DNA of 64,000 nt from the NCBI RefSeq assembly GCF_033118175.1, contig NC_083693.1:22164481-22228480 (forward strand), written 5' to 3'. This DNA is from Dama dama. Taxonomy: Eukaryota > Chordata > Mammalia > Artiodactyla > Cervidae. Below the pieces are notes generated by a model. The model was not told the DNA's origin and searched no databases. It saw only the letters and a list, made by a program, of their open reading frames with translations. The position numbers and the translations under genes were made by a program. Positions 21,900 to 32,402 of the stretch are shown here, one piece after another; within the stretch, counting starts at the first letter, position 1; each line of letters opens with the position of its first letter.

Positions 21900-22135
21900 G
21901 AAGGAGATAGCTGGCATTTTTAAAGACACGGGTTTAAATTCCACCTCTGCCACTTAATCCCTCTGTATTCTCAGGGAGATCCCTCTAAACATGTTTCTTT
22001 ATCAGCCCCCCAAAATACTATTAATAATATTGGGTTGTATGACTGTCAGGAAGACCTGTATGTCCACAGGATGGCATAGGATATAGCGTGAATACTCAAT
22101 AGACACTATTTGTTATTCCTGCTACTAAGCATAAG
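21900..22135 (+). mobile_element. MIR SINE
   Basis: The MIR core is visible: ACACGGGTTTAAATTCCACC, TCTGCCACTTAATCCCTCTG, TTTATCAGCCCCCCAAAATA, then GTGAATACTCAATAGACACT. Diverged, as expected for an element older than the mammalian orders. Confidence 0.75.
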
Positions 22136-22652
22136 AAATCTGAGATAAATCTGGATGTCTACCTTTCCAGTGTTAAACTAGCACTTTTGTGCTCATCAGA
22201 CATACATTGAAGTTGACGTTCTTTAAAATGAGAATGAATATCTTCCCCGAAAGTTTATTGTGGCAATAAAATTAAATTAAATATGAGAGTTCGATATATA
22301 CAATTTAATAACAGCTGGTCCAATCTCAATGGGACGGATTCCAGAATGGCATCAAATGGTCTGTGATCCATATGATGAAAGTGATATAGTTGTCGGCATT
22401 CCCAAGACAAGGGAGAAGAAAAGATGATGCAGCATTTGTAGTTTAAAAGGAGAGGGGTATGGACTCATAAAAAGTCCTGTATTTCCTGCAATAAAAGTAC
22501 TGTTGATCAGAAAAACATGTTTGATAGAATCTTGTCATTTTATCATTGGAGTAAAAGCTAAAGGTCATCTACACCAATATTATTATCACACAAAACTGGT
22601 AACAGCTCTTGCTATATGTCCCTAACTCCCTTTTCACCAATAGATTGCCATT
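22136..22652. other. Single-copy AT-rich stretch
   Basis: About 520 bp without a recognised repeat, gene or splice-bounded exon. Confidence 0.45.
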
Positions 22653-23215
22653 AAAAAGTCTATATGTGTAAACTAGAAAGATAAAGACCAATACAGTATA
22701 CTAACACACATATACGGAATTTTAAAAGATGGTAATGATAACCCTATATGCAAAACAGAAAAAGAGACACAGATGTACAGAACAGACTTTTGGACTCTGT
22801 GGGAGAAGGCATGGGTGGGATGTTTCGAGAGAACAGCATCGAAACAAGTATACTATCAAGTGTGAAACAGATCGCCAGCCCAGGTTGGATGCATGAGACA
22901 AGTGCTCAGGGCTGGTGCACTGGGATGACCCAGAGGGATGGGATGGGGAGGGAGGCAGGAGGGGGGATCAGGATGGGGAACACATGTAAATCCATGGCTG
23001 ATTCATGTCAATGTATGGCAAAAACCACTACAATATTGTAAAGTAATTAAGCCTCCAACTAATAAAAAATAAATGAAAAAAAAAAAAAAAAAGAAAGCTG
23101 AGCGCCAAAGAATTGATGTTTTTGAACTGTGGTGTTGGAGAAGACTCTTGAGAGTCCCTTGGACTGCAAGGAGATCCAACCAGTCCATCCAGAAAAAAAA
23201 AAGTATATATGTATA
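22653..23215 (+). mobile_element. Chimeric L1_BT plus BovB insertion
   Basis: A 5'-truncated L1_BT end (22671-23092, poly(A) at 23076-23092) is joined directly to about 100 bp of internal sense BovB (23093-23192: AAGAATTGATGTTTTTGAAC ... GGAGATCCAACCAGTCCATC), which ends in its own A-run. A 13-base word GT(C/A)TATATGT(G/A)TA flanks the whole unit, at 22658-22670 and 23203-23215. This suggests one insertion event, although the word is AT-rich. Confidence 0.7.
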
Positions 23216-23283
23216 TAACCTTGGTATAACAAGAATCCTTGTTCTTGCCTTCCAGCCAATGTAATGACACTTTCTCTTGAGAC

Positions 23284-23577
23284 TGTTGTTGTTGTTCTGT
23301 CTCTAAGTTCTGTCCTACTTTTTGTGACTCCATGGACTGCTGCACACCAGGTTCCTCTGTCTTCCACTATTTCCAGATGTTTGCTCAGATTCCTATCCAT
23401 TGAGTTGGTGATGCTATCTAACCATCTCATCCTATGCCATCCGCTTCTTCTTTTACCTTCAATCTTTCCCAGGATCGGGGTCTTTTCCAATGAGTCAGCT
23501 CTTTGCATCAGGTGGCCAAAGTGTTGGAGCTTCAGCTTCAGCATCAGTCCTTCCATTGAATATTCAGGATTGATCCT
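23284..23577 (-). mobile_element. BovB LINE 3' end
   Basis: Antisense: TGTTGTTGTTCTGTCTCTAA start, TCAGGTGGCCAAAGTGTTGG, and end near GAATATTCAGGATTGATCC. More diverged than the 59.3 kb copy. Confidence 0.87.
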
Positions 23578-23953
23578 TTCAAAGAGAAGATAAAGGTTAA
23601 ACAAATTCAACTGACATTAGATTGGGTATAAGGAGGGAAAGGACAGGGTATTTTGAGAACATATTAACAAGGAGGCAAATCCATCTTTGGAGGTCAGGTA
23701 GGGCCATGCCAAGGGTGTTTACAATGAGATCTAAAGATCTGAATTTAATAGAAGGTATATGGGAAGGTACAGGGCCATCATGGAAGTGTGTTCCACCCTG
23801 TTAAGAGCCAAGAGATCACGGACAGCATTCCACATTCTAGCCCTGAAGACAGTACAGTGGGCCAGAGTATAGAGTGAGTCAAATGATGGAGATGAGGTGG
23901 TGAGACAAGCAAAGACTGTATTATGTAAGGACTTATAACCATAGGAAGGAGTG

Positions 23954-24478
23954 TAGAGATTTGAAAAAAAAAAAAAATATATATATATATATACACATAC
24001 ATATATATATATTATTGGGGTATAGTTGGTTTACAATGTTCTGTTAGTTTCTACTATATAGCAAAGTGAATTAGTTTTACATATATCCATTCTTTTTTAG
24101 ATTCTATGCCCACATGAAAGTGAAATTTGCTCAGTCATGTTTAACTCTTTGCGACCCCAAGGAATTTTCCAGGCCAGAATACTGGAGTGGGTAGCCTTTC
24201 TCTTCTCCAGGGGATCTTCCCAACCCAGGGATCGAACCCAGGTGTCCTGCATTGCAGGCAGATTCTTTACCAGCTGAATCACAAGGGAAGCTCATGTAGG
24301 CCATTACATAGTATTGAATAGAGTTCCCTGTGCTATATGGCAGTTTCTTGTTAGTTGTCTATTTTAGGTTTAGTAGTCAATACCAGTCTTCCAATTCATC
24401 CACCCCCCCTTTCCCCTTGGTAGCCGTAAGTTTGTTTTCTACGTCTCTGACTCTGTTTCTGTTTTGTAACTAGAGATT
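23954..24478 (-). mobile_element. L1_BT-like fragment, antisense, with TSD
   Basis: TAGAGATT at 23954-23961 and 24471-24478 bounds the insert. It opens with A and (TA)n runs, then reads TTGGGGTATAGTTGGTTTAC, GCAAAGTGAATTAGTTTTAC, AGAGTTCCCTGTGCTATATG and TAAGTTTGTTTTCTACGTC. A Bov-tA (24113-24294) lies inside. The A-run at the left of an antisense copy is odd, since a T-run would be expected. Confidence 0.75.
24113..24294 (-). mobile_element. Bov-tA SINE
   Basis: Starts ATGAAAGTGAAATTTGCTCA and ends with the reversed head GCTGAATCACAAGGGAAGCT. The middle of the body lost about 30 bp (CCCAAGGAATTTTCCAGG). Confidence 0.9.
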
Positions 24479-24970
24479 AGATTTAAAGCAATGGGAAGTC
24501 ACTTAAGACTCCCAAGTCAGAGGATGGTGTAACGGATTCCTCTTTAAATGGATAATTTTGATGTCATAACAAAGAATGAATAGAATTGGGCTGGATGAGA
24601 ACCAGTTAAAGAGGCCATAGCTATGATAATTGTGATTTGTACCAAGATCAAGGCCAGTTGCAGAGAGGCTAGAAAGGAGCAGTGAACACTTATAAGAGAT
24701 GTTTACTTGGTGGATGGGATGGGACTCTGCAATTGATTGGATATGAGGTTGATGAGGAAACAAAGAGTCAGGGTGGCTTTGTCTGCTGAGATAAGGAATG
24801 CTGACATTTTGGTGTGTGTGTAGGGGGTAATTATGAGTTTGATTTGGGATGTGTTGACTTTGATGTACTAGTAGAAAATATAAATGAAATATTGGCTTGG
24901 CCATAGGAAATACAGATATAAAATTCAGAGTGTCACTCTAGCCCGTGGAGGCAGAAGTGAGATTAACTTA

Positions 24971-25511
24971 GTTGTTGTTCAGTCACTCAGTCATGTCCAA
25001 CTCTTTGCAACCCAATGGACTGCAGCAAACCAGGCTTCCCTGTCCTTCACCATCACCTGGAGCTTGCTCAAACTCATGTCCATCAAGTCAGTGATGCCAT
25101 CCAGCCATCTGGTCCTCAGTTATCCCCTTCTCCTGCCTTCAATCTTTCCCAGGATCAAGGTCTTTTCCAATGAGTTGGCTCTTCCCATCAGGTGGCCAAA
25201 GTAGTGGAGCTTCCGCTGCAGCATCAGTCCTTCCAATGAATATTCAAGACAGATTTCCTTTAGGATTGACTAGTTTGATCTCCAGTTCAAGGACTCTCGA
25301 GTCTTCTCCAACACCACAATTTGAAAGCATCAATTCTTCTATGCTCAGCCTTCTTTATGGTCCAACTCTCACATCCCTATGTGACTACTGGAAAAACCAT
25401 AGCTTTGACTAGATGGATCTTTGTCAGCAAAGTAATATCTCTGCTTTTTAATATGCTGTCTAGGTTTGTCATAGTTTTTCTTCCAAGGGGCAAGCGACTT
25501 TTAATTTCATT
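24971..25511 (-). mobile_element. BovB LINE 3' part
   Basis: About 540 bp of antisense BovB from GTTGTTGTTCAGTCACTCAG through GGTGGCCAAAGTAGTGG and CCAACTCTCACATCCCTATG to TTTTAATTTCATTTACTTA. Several indels separate its frames. Confidence 0.9.
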
Positions 25512-26389
25512 TACTTAGGAGGGGGAGAGAAAGGGGTAAGGAAAGAGGAAAAGGGCTTGGATAGAGACAAGAGGAACATTCAGTGAACACCACAGTGAGG
25601 GTCAGTCCAGAAAAAGCATCACTAGGGGGAGGGGCACTATCCATCAGACAACCTGCCCATGACTCAAAAACTTCCTAATGCTGGCCTGAAGTTTTTTTCA
25701 ACTTTTACCCTTCAGTTGCTTTATTTGACAGTCCACTACTTTTTCACTTAAACACATTCCTGCAGATTCTTATTGGAACTATCAAAGAAGACAGTTGCAT
25801 CCTGCTTGGAAAATATCTGTTATTAAAGTGGAAGGTGAATTTTTCAAGGTGAATGTAGTCAGAAGAATAAAAAGGACAAGGAGAAGAATGGGGAGGAGGG
25901 TGAGATAACACAAAGGTGATGACTGCAGTGACGTCATATTAGAAAAATACTGTAATTCACAACAACTTAACTTGATACACCTACTATAATTTTATAATAC
26001 AGCACCTCCAAATAGAAAATTGGATCATTTAATATACCTCCAGGATATTTCAGGCCCAAAGAAAAATAATTTTCACCTATAAAATGTAGAAAATTGACCC
26101 AAAGATTAATGTGAATTGAATGTTCTATAAATATGGCTAAATTTTATACTCTTATTTCTTCATTTAAATTGCTGAATTTGCCAGGAGGAAAAGTAGATTT
26201 CTTAAAGAATATGCTTACACAGGTCCTCACAAATCAATTCATTGTTTTTTCACTTAATAATAAGATGACTAGCACTGAGGAAATGAAAAGAATGAAAAAT
26301 GATAATTGCCTTCATTGTTCATGATATTAAAAATAAACATGCTAGATATAGTACACAGTGCAGTTGTATCCATGTTAGTGGATGTGGCT
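25512..26389. other. Start of the longest SINE-free stretch
   Basis: G/A-rich at the left, then AT-rich. It holds a perfect CRE-like word at 25929-25936. No repeat family or gene is recognised. Confidence 0.45.
25929..25936. promoter_or_regulatory. Full CRE palindrome TGACGTCA
   Basis: The eight-base palindrome TGACGTCA is the consensus for CREB/ATF-type factors. It includes a CpG, which is rare in mammalian DNA, in a block without lineage-specific repeats. There is no other evidence of function. Confidence 0.3.
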
Positions 26390-26640
26390 CATATTTATTG
26401 AATGCCTATTATGTGATAGTTATTTTATTTGACCTTCAGATTGTAACACTGAACAAGATAGATGAGGATCCTGTACTCAATGAGATTATCTTCTAAGCAA
26501 AATATTTTAATATATTGTAGTAATCATTTTATACTATACAGAAGTATCAAAGCATTATGTTGTGCAACTAGAACTAACATAGTGATACAAATCAATTATA
26601 TGTAAGTTTAAAAATATATCAACCTTGGGAGGAAAAACAT
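26390..26640 (+). mobile_element. Weak L2/MIR-like and LINE-tail relics
   Basis: TTATTGAATGCCTATTATGTG and ATTGTAACACTGAACAAGAT followed by GATGAGGATCCTGTACTCA match the L2-type end pattern. TATCAAAGCATTATGTTGTG near 26547 resembles an old LINE tail. Confidence 0.45.
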
Positions 26641-27338
26641 CAAAGTGCTAATGACAGTTACCGCTGGCCAGCGGGGTTGGTGGGTGATCGTTCGTTTTTA
26701 CTTTACACTTTTATTTATTTATGGTTATGTGCCATAAACCTGTGTTCTTATAAAATTAGGAAGAAAATAATGAACGTGATTACATTTTTTTTTAAAAACA
26801 AAGCATTTTAAGAGCAGAGAGAAGAGAGTAAATGCTGGATAATTTGCACTGAAAGATAAAGTGAGCCATATTTTCTACCAAGCCAGAATAGTGGTTGAAA
26901 AAATTAGAGAAGGATGCTGATGCGAGGTGATATGTGCTTTGAAGATTGATAGGTACAGAGGAATTCTCCAGCTAGTGGTAGAGGAGGGCATGGGAGGAAG
27001 GACTCTGATAAAATAACAGTGCACAGATGAGAAAGTACCTAACTCCTTCAGAGAATGAGGAACAACCTGACGGACCTAAAGCACTGGAGATGGAGGCCAG
27101 ATTATGGGGAATAGCCAACACCATGCAAAACGATTGGAACTCCAAGTATTTACAACTAACCAGAAATGGAAAAGAAATGGTTTTAATCTGTTAATAGCCA
27201 TACAGAGCAAAACACTCATGTCATAAATTACATGATTAACCAGTTTAAGCCCTGTTCAATCTCCAGAATAAGCAATTAAAATAAATAAAATTGGTTTGTG
27301 CTGTGGAATGAGATTTATTCTTTAACTAACAACTTCTG

Positions 27339-27354
27339 CCTAGTGATCACTAGG
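27339..27354. repeat. Perfect 16-bp palindrome
   Basis: CCTAGTGATCACTAGG reads the same on both strands, with no spacer. Confidence 0.95.
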
Positions 27355-27492
27355 GAATGAAGTAGAGTTTCCATCCTTGGAGTTATAAAGCTTTGAGACG
27401 GTTTCAGGCTGGTCTTGTCTAAAACTGTGAAGCCAACCCATGTGATCACTTTTGTTCCTCTGGAACTCAAATGCTTTTTTATAATTGTGAGA

Positions 27493-27519
27493 CCTTTAAA
27501 TGTGCAGCACATTTAAAGG
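27493..27519. repeat. Perfect 27-bp palindrome (13-bp arms)
   Basis: Left arm CCTTTAAATGTGC, central A at 27506, right arm GCACATTTAAAGG, with no mismatch. It lies in unique-looking DNA 138 bp right of the 16-bp palindrome. Confidence 0.95.
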
Positions 27520-28731
27520 ACAAACTAAAATTAGATTGCTGAGGTAAAAACCAAAATAATGAAAGATTTTATTTTATATCCATGTCCACATTTATGATTC
27601 TTCTAAAACTTGTGACTTCTACAGAACTTTGGAATTAGGCAAGAATAAGATAGCTTCTGTGGTTCCTCAGCTAATTATTTTCTCCAGCCATCTGGCAACA
27701 TAGCCAGAAGCTTCAATAGTACACTTGCTAAATCCTAATTATTATAAACCTTTCACCATTATTTTCACAGTGAAGGATAAGACCATTGCCATATATCAAA
27801 CAATAGAAAACTAATTTTGTTTGTCACCACTTTCTGTTAAAGCAACTATCATATTTCTCTCCAAGTAGGTTATTTATTTGGGAGTAATTTTTACAACTAT
27901 GTATAGCCATAATCTTTTTTCAGAATGATGAATTTCAAAGGCCAAGACTTTTATGATAAATTCCCACTATATAATTTAATGATCTAAAAGAATAGTTCTA
28001 CCATCATTGAATTTATAGACTCTTTGTGTATTAAGAAGCAGACATGAGCTCAGACTTTGCTAGTGATGAATAGCTACAAGGGCATGAACAGTCACTATTC
28101 ATTTACGGCCAGGATCTCCTCAAGTCATTCCATCTTTGGGTTGAGATGTGCACAGGCTATTGCAATTTCTCTCATCACCTATTAAAAATGTAAACACTAT
28201 GAGGTGGCAAAGCTAATAGCTTAAAAGAAGGAAGTTTCACAGCTTCTTATCCCGAGCCAGAAGACCCTTAGTAGTATGACGTAATCTTGGGTACAAACTG
28301 GTCTTTAATGTGATGTAGGTCATAGTGCAAGTAGACTCTGCAGAGGTCCAAGGGTACAGGTTATGTGAGATCTTTCACTGTCAAAGCTTGGTTCGAGATT
28401 GACGGTATGAACAGCATGGCTCTGGGGATTAGGTCAAGAATGACAGTGGACTATGAAGGACAGCACCTGATGCTATATCAAATTCAGGGATACTGTGCTT
28501 CATGTTTAGAAAGCATCAATTCTACTCTTTTTCATTCTGTGATGTCTATCTGTCCAGTTGTTTGTTTCTGGGAATAGCTCTAGGAACAGGTGAAAGCAAA
28601 GAAATGCAACACTGCCTCAAGATAAGCAGATTATAACTGAAAAAGCTCAACGAACCTGTTGATTTACTGCATCTACACAAGGTCAAATGGAAAAGCAGGA
28701 TGAAAAGCTAGAAAGGACAATTATTTTAGAT

Positions 28732-28909
28732 CTCTACAAGGCGACTTCCCCGGTGGTCAAGTAGCTAAGACTCCAAGCTCCCAATGCAGGGGGCCAGGGG
28801 TTCAATCCCTGGTCAAGGAACTAGATCCCACATGCTCTAAGATCCAGTGAAGCCAAATAAAATAATAATAATAATAAATCAATATTTTTAAAAAAAATTC
28901 TCTATAAGG
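28732..28909 (+). mobile_element. CHR-type SINE with TSD
   Basis: Sense copy: GCGACTTCCCCGGTGGTCAA, CCAATGCAGGGGGCCAGGGG, TTCAATCCCTGGTCAAGGAA, CTAGATCCCACATGC, then an AATAAT-type tail. CTCTACAAGG (28732-28741) and CTCTATAAGG (28900-28909) flank it. Confidence 0.9.
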
Positions 28910-29717
28910 GAAAGTGATCCAAATGAAAATGAGATAATTGGAAACCAAAAACCAACCAAACCAAAACCACACGCCAAAGAATGCATTCCCGAGTGATATT
29001 TAAAGTCACATTTGCCTCCTTATTTGTATAACTTGGATAAAATAAGCGGGGGAGGTGAGAGAGCTGTGGATGAAAACACAGGGGCACACAGGGAAGAAAA
29101 AGGAATGCAAAGGAACTGCCATTTGTGGTTCAGCAAGTCTGTGCTGAGTGGTTGTCTCTCGTTTTCCCCATAAAATAAATCCATGAGATGGTGTTAGTCT
29201 TTATAGCAAGTGATGGAGTTTGGATGCAAATGCAGGTGTGACCCGAAGGAAAGTCACTGCTCCTTCTCAACGTCTCCTGCTTCTTTCCCTCCCCGCTTCT
29301 GATCACTTGAGTTCTCCTCCAGCTGAAGGTGGGGAGGGATAGGGGGTGTGGGGTTATAGAGAAGAGCCACCAAATGCAAATTCCATGTCTCACCCGTGAG
29401 ACTACATTGGGCAGGCATTCAGCGCACTGCGCTTTCCCCCAGTCCCCCGCCTTTGACTTTGTGCGGGGGCCATCTCCGAGCTCTTCCCAGAAGCGCTTCC
29501 TCCGCAGTGATGCTTAGTCAGAGTACAGTCAAAATCAAGGATGAGGTGAGGGAGCACGGAAGGAATTTGCTGACATTTATCACACACTGAATGGACTATA
29601 AATAAAGATACATTTTCAGTCTTAAAAAAAAAAAAGCCACTAATTTTTGTCAAGTCTGGCAAAAAGCAAACTTAAAGAAAAACGGAATCCCTGAAGATAA
29701 AATAGGATAACCTGTTT
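28910..29717. other. Single-copy stretch with a GC-rich core
   Basis: GC content rises at about 29390-29520, where a stem (CCCCCGC 29444-29450 with GCGGGGG 29463-29469) sits. Overlapping frames on both strands carry no motif. A short poly(A) occurs at 29624-29635. No gene called. Confidence 0.4.
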
Positions 29718-29846
29718 AAATTTTTTATTATTATTTATTTATTGGCTGTGAGGCATATAGGATCTTAGTTCCCCAACCAGGAATGGAACCACACCCCCCG
29801 CATTGGGATCGTGCAGTCTTAACCTCTGGACTGCTAGAGAAGTCCC
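29718..29846 (-). mobile_element. CHR-type SINE
   Basis: Antisense copy: TTATTTATTGGCTGTGAGGC, GGATCTTAGTTCCCCAACCA, GTCTTAACCTCTGGACTGC and AGAGAAGTCCC. Confidence 0.87.
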
Positions 29847-29871
29847 AAGATAAACTATTTTTATTAAAAAG

Positions 29872-30109
29872 TTTAGAAAAAGCTTTGGGCTTCCCAGGTG
29901 GTGTTAATGCTAAAGAATCCAACTGTTAATGCAGGACAGGAGAGAGATGTGTGTTCAATTCCTAGGCTGGGAAGATCTCCTGGAGTAGGAAATGACAACT
30001 CTCTCTAGTATTCTTACCTAGAAAATTCCATGGACAGAGGAGCCTGGTGGGGTACAGTCCCCAGAGCCGCAAAGAGTTGGACACAACTGAACACTTTAGA
30101 AAAAGCTTT
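29872..30109 (+). mobile_element. Bov-tA SINE with 15-bp TSD
   Basis: TTTAGAAAAAGCTTT is exact at 29872-29886 and 30095-30109. Between them lies a full sense copy: GGGCTTCCCAGGTGGTG head and a body ending TTGGACACAACTGAACAC. Confidence 0.96.
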
Positions 30110-30759
30110 CAGTATTTGCATTTTCTGATAAATGAATAAAGAATTCTGTAAAGCAAGAATTATTTAAACTGGAAGGACCACACCAAAACATTAGTAGTTT
30201 TTCTTTCTCAGAATTAAAAATATAGACTTTTTTCAAATTTCTTTAGTGTTACATTTTCTAAAATGAGTGTGTATTGCTTTTAAATGGAAAAATGAAAACA
30301 AACTTTAGTTTAAGAAGCAGGAGGGAAAGTTTCTGCTCTGACAAGCTCTTCCTGGAAGTACTTATTGGGGATTTTGTGATAGACGTGCCATGTGATATGG
30401 CTTTTAAGATTATCTCTGACATAGATTGAGTTACCTTAGTCAATAAATTTCAGTTCAGGGAGGAATTTTCCTCAAGGCTTCTTGGCAGGAATTCTGCATA
30501 CTTTTTCTCTTTCCCCAGAGTCCTGGATAGGGCTCTTCCTCATTTGCTCCAACCTACCAATTCCTCATACTTGACAGAGATGCCACACAGACAAAAATTC
30601 AGCTGTTTTCAATCCAAGCTGCCCCAAGCCATCTGGTGCAACTCCTTCTAAATCACAGAAAAATGTCTGAAAAAGTCAAGAAGAATTCAAATTAAAGGAC
30701 AGAGAGGAAAATGTCCTGATAGAAATTTAAACAGCTAAGTCAATCAGGTTTAGATTCTT
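30110..30759. other. AT-rich single-copy-looking stretch
   Basis: No repeat, gene or RNA recognised. TTTTTCTCTTTCCCCAG ending near 30519 is acceptor-like but leads into no convincing exon. Confidence 0.45.
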
Positions 30760-31050
30760 CTTAACCTGAGAATAGTTTTAGATTCATAGAAAAAAAAAAA
30801 AAATGCAAAGAGTTCCAACATAGCTTACATCCAGCTTCCCCTATTACTGACATCTTACAAGAGCATGGTACATTTGTCATAATAAATAAACCAATGTTAA
30901 TACCATATTATTAATTAAGGTACTTTATTCAGATTCTTTAGTTTTTATTTAATGTCCTTTTCTGTACTGATCTCCTCCAAGGTCCACATTACATTTAGTC
31001 ATCATTTGTCTTTAGGTTCCGCTTGTCTGTGACAATTTGTCAATTACATC
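30760..31050 (-). mobile_element. L1M 3'UTR fragment, antisense
   Basis: Phrases in order: GTTTTAGATTCATAG, TTCCCCTATTACTGACATC, GAGCATGGTACATTTGTCAT, CAGATTCTTTAGTTTTTATT, TCCACATTACATTTAGTCAT and CTTGTCTGTGACAATTTGTC. Confidence 0.75.
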
Positions 31051-31689
31051 TTAATATTTTGAAAATTGAGAGAGATAAAGAGGCATTGTTATTATAACAC
31101 TCTACAAACTTATGTTATGGCTAGATATTCCCAGGAAAGTACCTGGATCCCTAAGATGTATATAAACTACCAATATTCATCCAAGTGCTAAGCAAATGGG
31201 AAATAAAAGAAATTTGCCAGCATATTTGCAGAAGGATGAGTGTCCTTTATTTCATGCAGCTGCCTGATAAATGTAAGGGATAGCCCATCTGGTTGACATT
31301 CAGTGCTTTTTAACAAGTAGAATTCAAAGACAGGGTCCACTTCAGGGGATAAAACAGAAATCAAGCAAATAAATAATATGGTAAAGATACCGTATATACA
31401 GTGTCATCTGGCACACAGCAGCTAGCATGGTGCCCAGCACGTGTTCAATGGATGGAGATAAATGAATAAATGAGGTCCTAGAAGTGAGTGCGGGTAGGAC
31501 TCCTGGGCAGCAGAACTTCGTTTCAAAGGTTGAAACAATTCATGCACTAAGTCAAATCTACCATCAGCTCCAGAAGAATTTAAACCAAACTCAGAACACT
31601 GATTTTTTTTTTTAATTCAAGCTTATGATTTTCAAAAGATAGGCACTACAGGATATGGAGGGAATATCCTGAACTGCTTCTATTGATCA
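31051..31689. other. Ordinary DNA with a weak L2/MIR tail
   Basis: At 31405-31475 the words ATGGTGCCCAGCACGTG and AAATGAATAAATGA resemble the common L2/MIR tail. The rest is unassigned, with a T-run near 31604. Confidence 0.45.
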
Positions 31690-31860
31690 GATGTGGAACC
31701 TTTAAGAGAATCATTTAAACTCTTTGAGTTAGTTTCCTTACTTGTGTAACACAGGTAGTAATAGTTCCTATATAGATTTCCTGAGAGAACTAAGTAAGAC
31801 AATGTCTGTTATAAGAATAGAAACTCGGCAAGTGGTGATCAAATATCATCATCAATGTGT
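31690..31860 (+). mobile_element. MIR SINE relic
   Basis: ATCATTTAAACTCTTTGAGT, TTAGTTTCCTTACTTGTGTA, AGGTAGTAATAGTTCCTATA and GAGAACTAAGTAAGACAATG follow the MIR core and 3' part in order. Confidence 0.68.
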
Positions 31861-31920
31861 CCATTTTTATTGATCCCAAGAGTATTACATGCAAAGTAGG
31901 AAAAACTCTTCTATTTACAA

Positions 31921-32124
31921 CTGACCCTTGAATAACTCAGGTTTGAACTGTGCAGATCAACTTGCATGTGGATTGCTTTTTCAATAGTGAATGCTGTAGT
32001 ACTTATTACCTGACACATGGTTGGTTGAACGGATGCAGAGTCAAGGATGTGGAAGAACTGTCCCGAGGGAGGGTCAATTATTTGACTGTGCGGGGGGTGG
32101 GCACCTTGGCCTCAAGGGTCCACT
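31921..32124 (+). mobile_element. Tigger/MER2-like DNA transposon relic
   Basis: The left end TGACCCTTGAATAACTC and the right end CCTCAAGGGTCCA form inverted termini. Interior words GGTTTGAACTGTGCAGATC and TTGACTGTGCGGGGGGTGGG fit the MER2-type nonautonomous Tc/mariner (Tigger) pattern. About 200 bp remains, with no transposase. Confidence 0.7.
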
Positions 32125-32402
32125 GTCCGATTTCCTCCCCACACCTCTCTCCAACATAGAATTCTCACCTCTGAAGCAGCCATATTGTATCTTGTGACTT
32201 GTCTGGCAAATTCCTAACCATTTCTTGAGATGCACTTCAAAAAGCATCTCCCTGAAAAGCATTTTCATGCCCTCCTTTGTACCTCCCTAGTACCAGTTAA
32301 TATCTCAATAAAACTCTTACTTGAGATACTGAAATCTTGACTCCTATCCCAGCCACACGTGTTCATCTCAGTATATGCAGTGAATTGCAAATATTGTTTT
32401 TC
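32125..32402. other. Spacer, nothing recognised
   Basis: About 280 bp between a MER2-like relic and a MaLR LTR. No gene or repeat assigned. Confidence 0.4.

Larger units (their letters stand above)
23630..24950 (+). mobile_element. Old dispersed repeat, split by an L1
   Basis: The two halves (23630-23960 and 24472-24950) together show a dispersed mammalian pattern: AGGACTTATAACCATAGGAAG, then after the gap GCAATGGGAAGTCACTTAAG, GAGGATGGTGTAACGGATTC and GGATGGGATGGGACTCTGC. I recognise the phrases as repetitive but cannot name the family with confidence. Confidence 0.45.
26641..28731. other. SINE-free single-copy block
   Basis: About 2.1 kb with no recognised transposon. It contains two perfect palindromes (27339-27354, 27493-27519). 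Short frames (60-70 codons) lack motifs. This block is a reasonable candidate for constrained noncoding DNA, by inference only. Confidence 0.4.

Noticed and set aside
29390..29530. GC-rich 140 bp as a promoter CpG island
   Set aside because: Too short and with too few CpGs; no adjacent exon.
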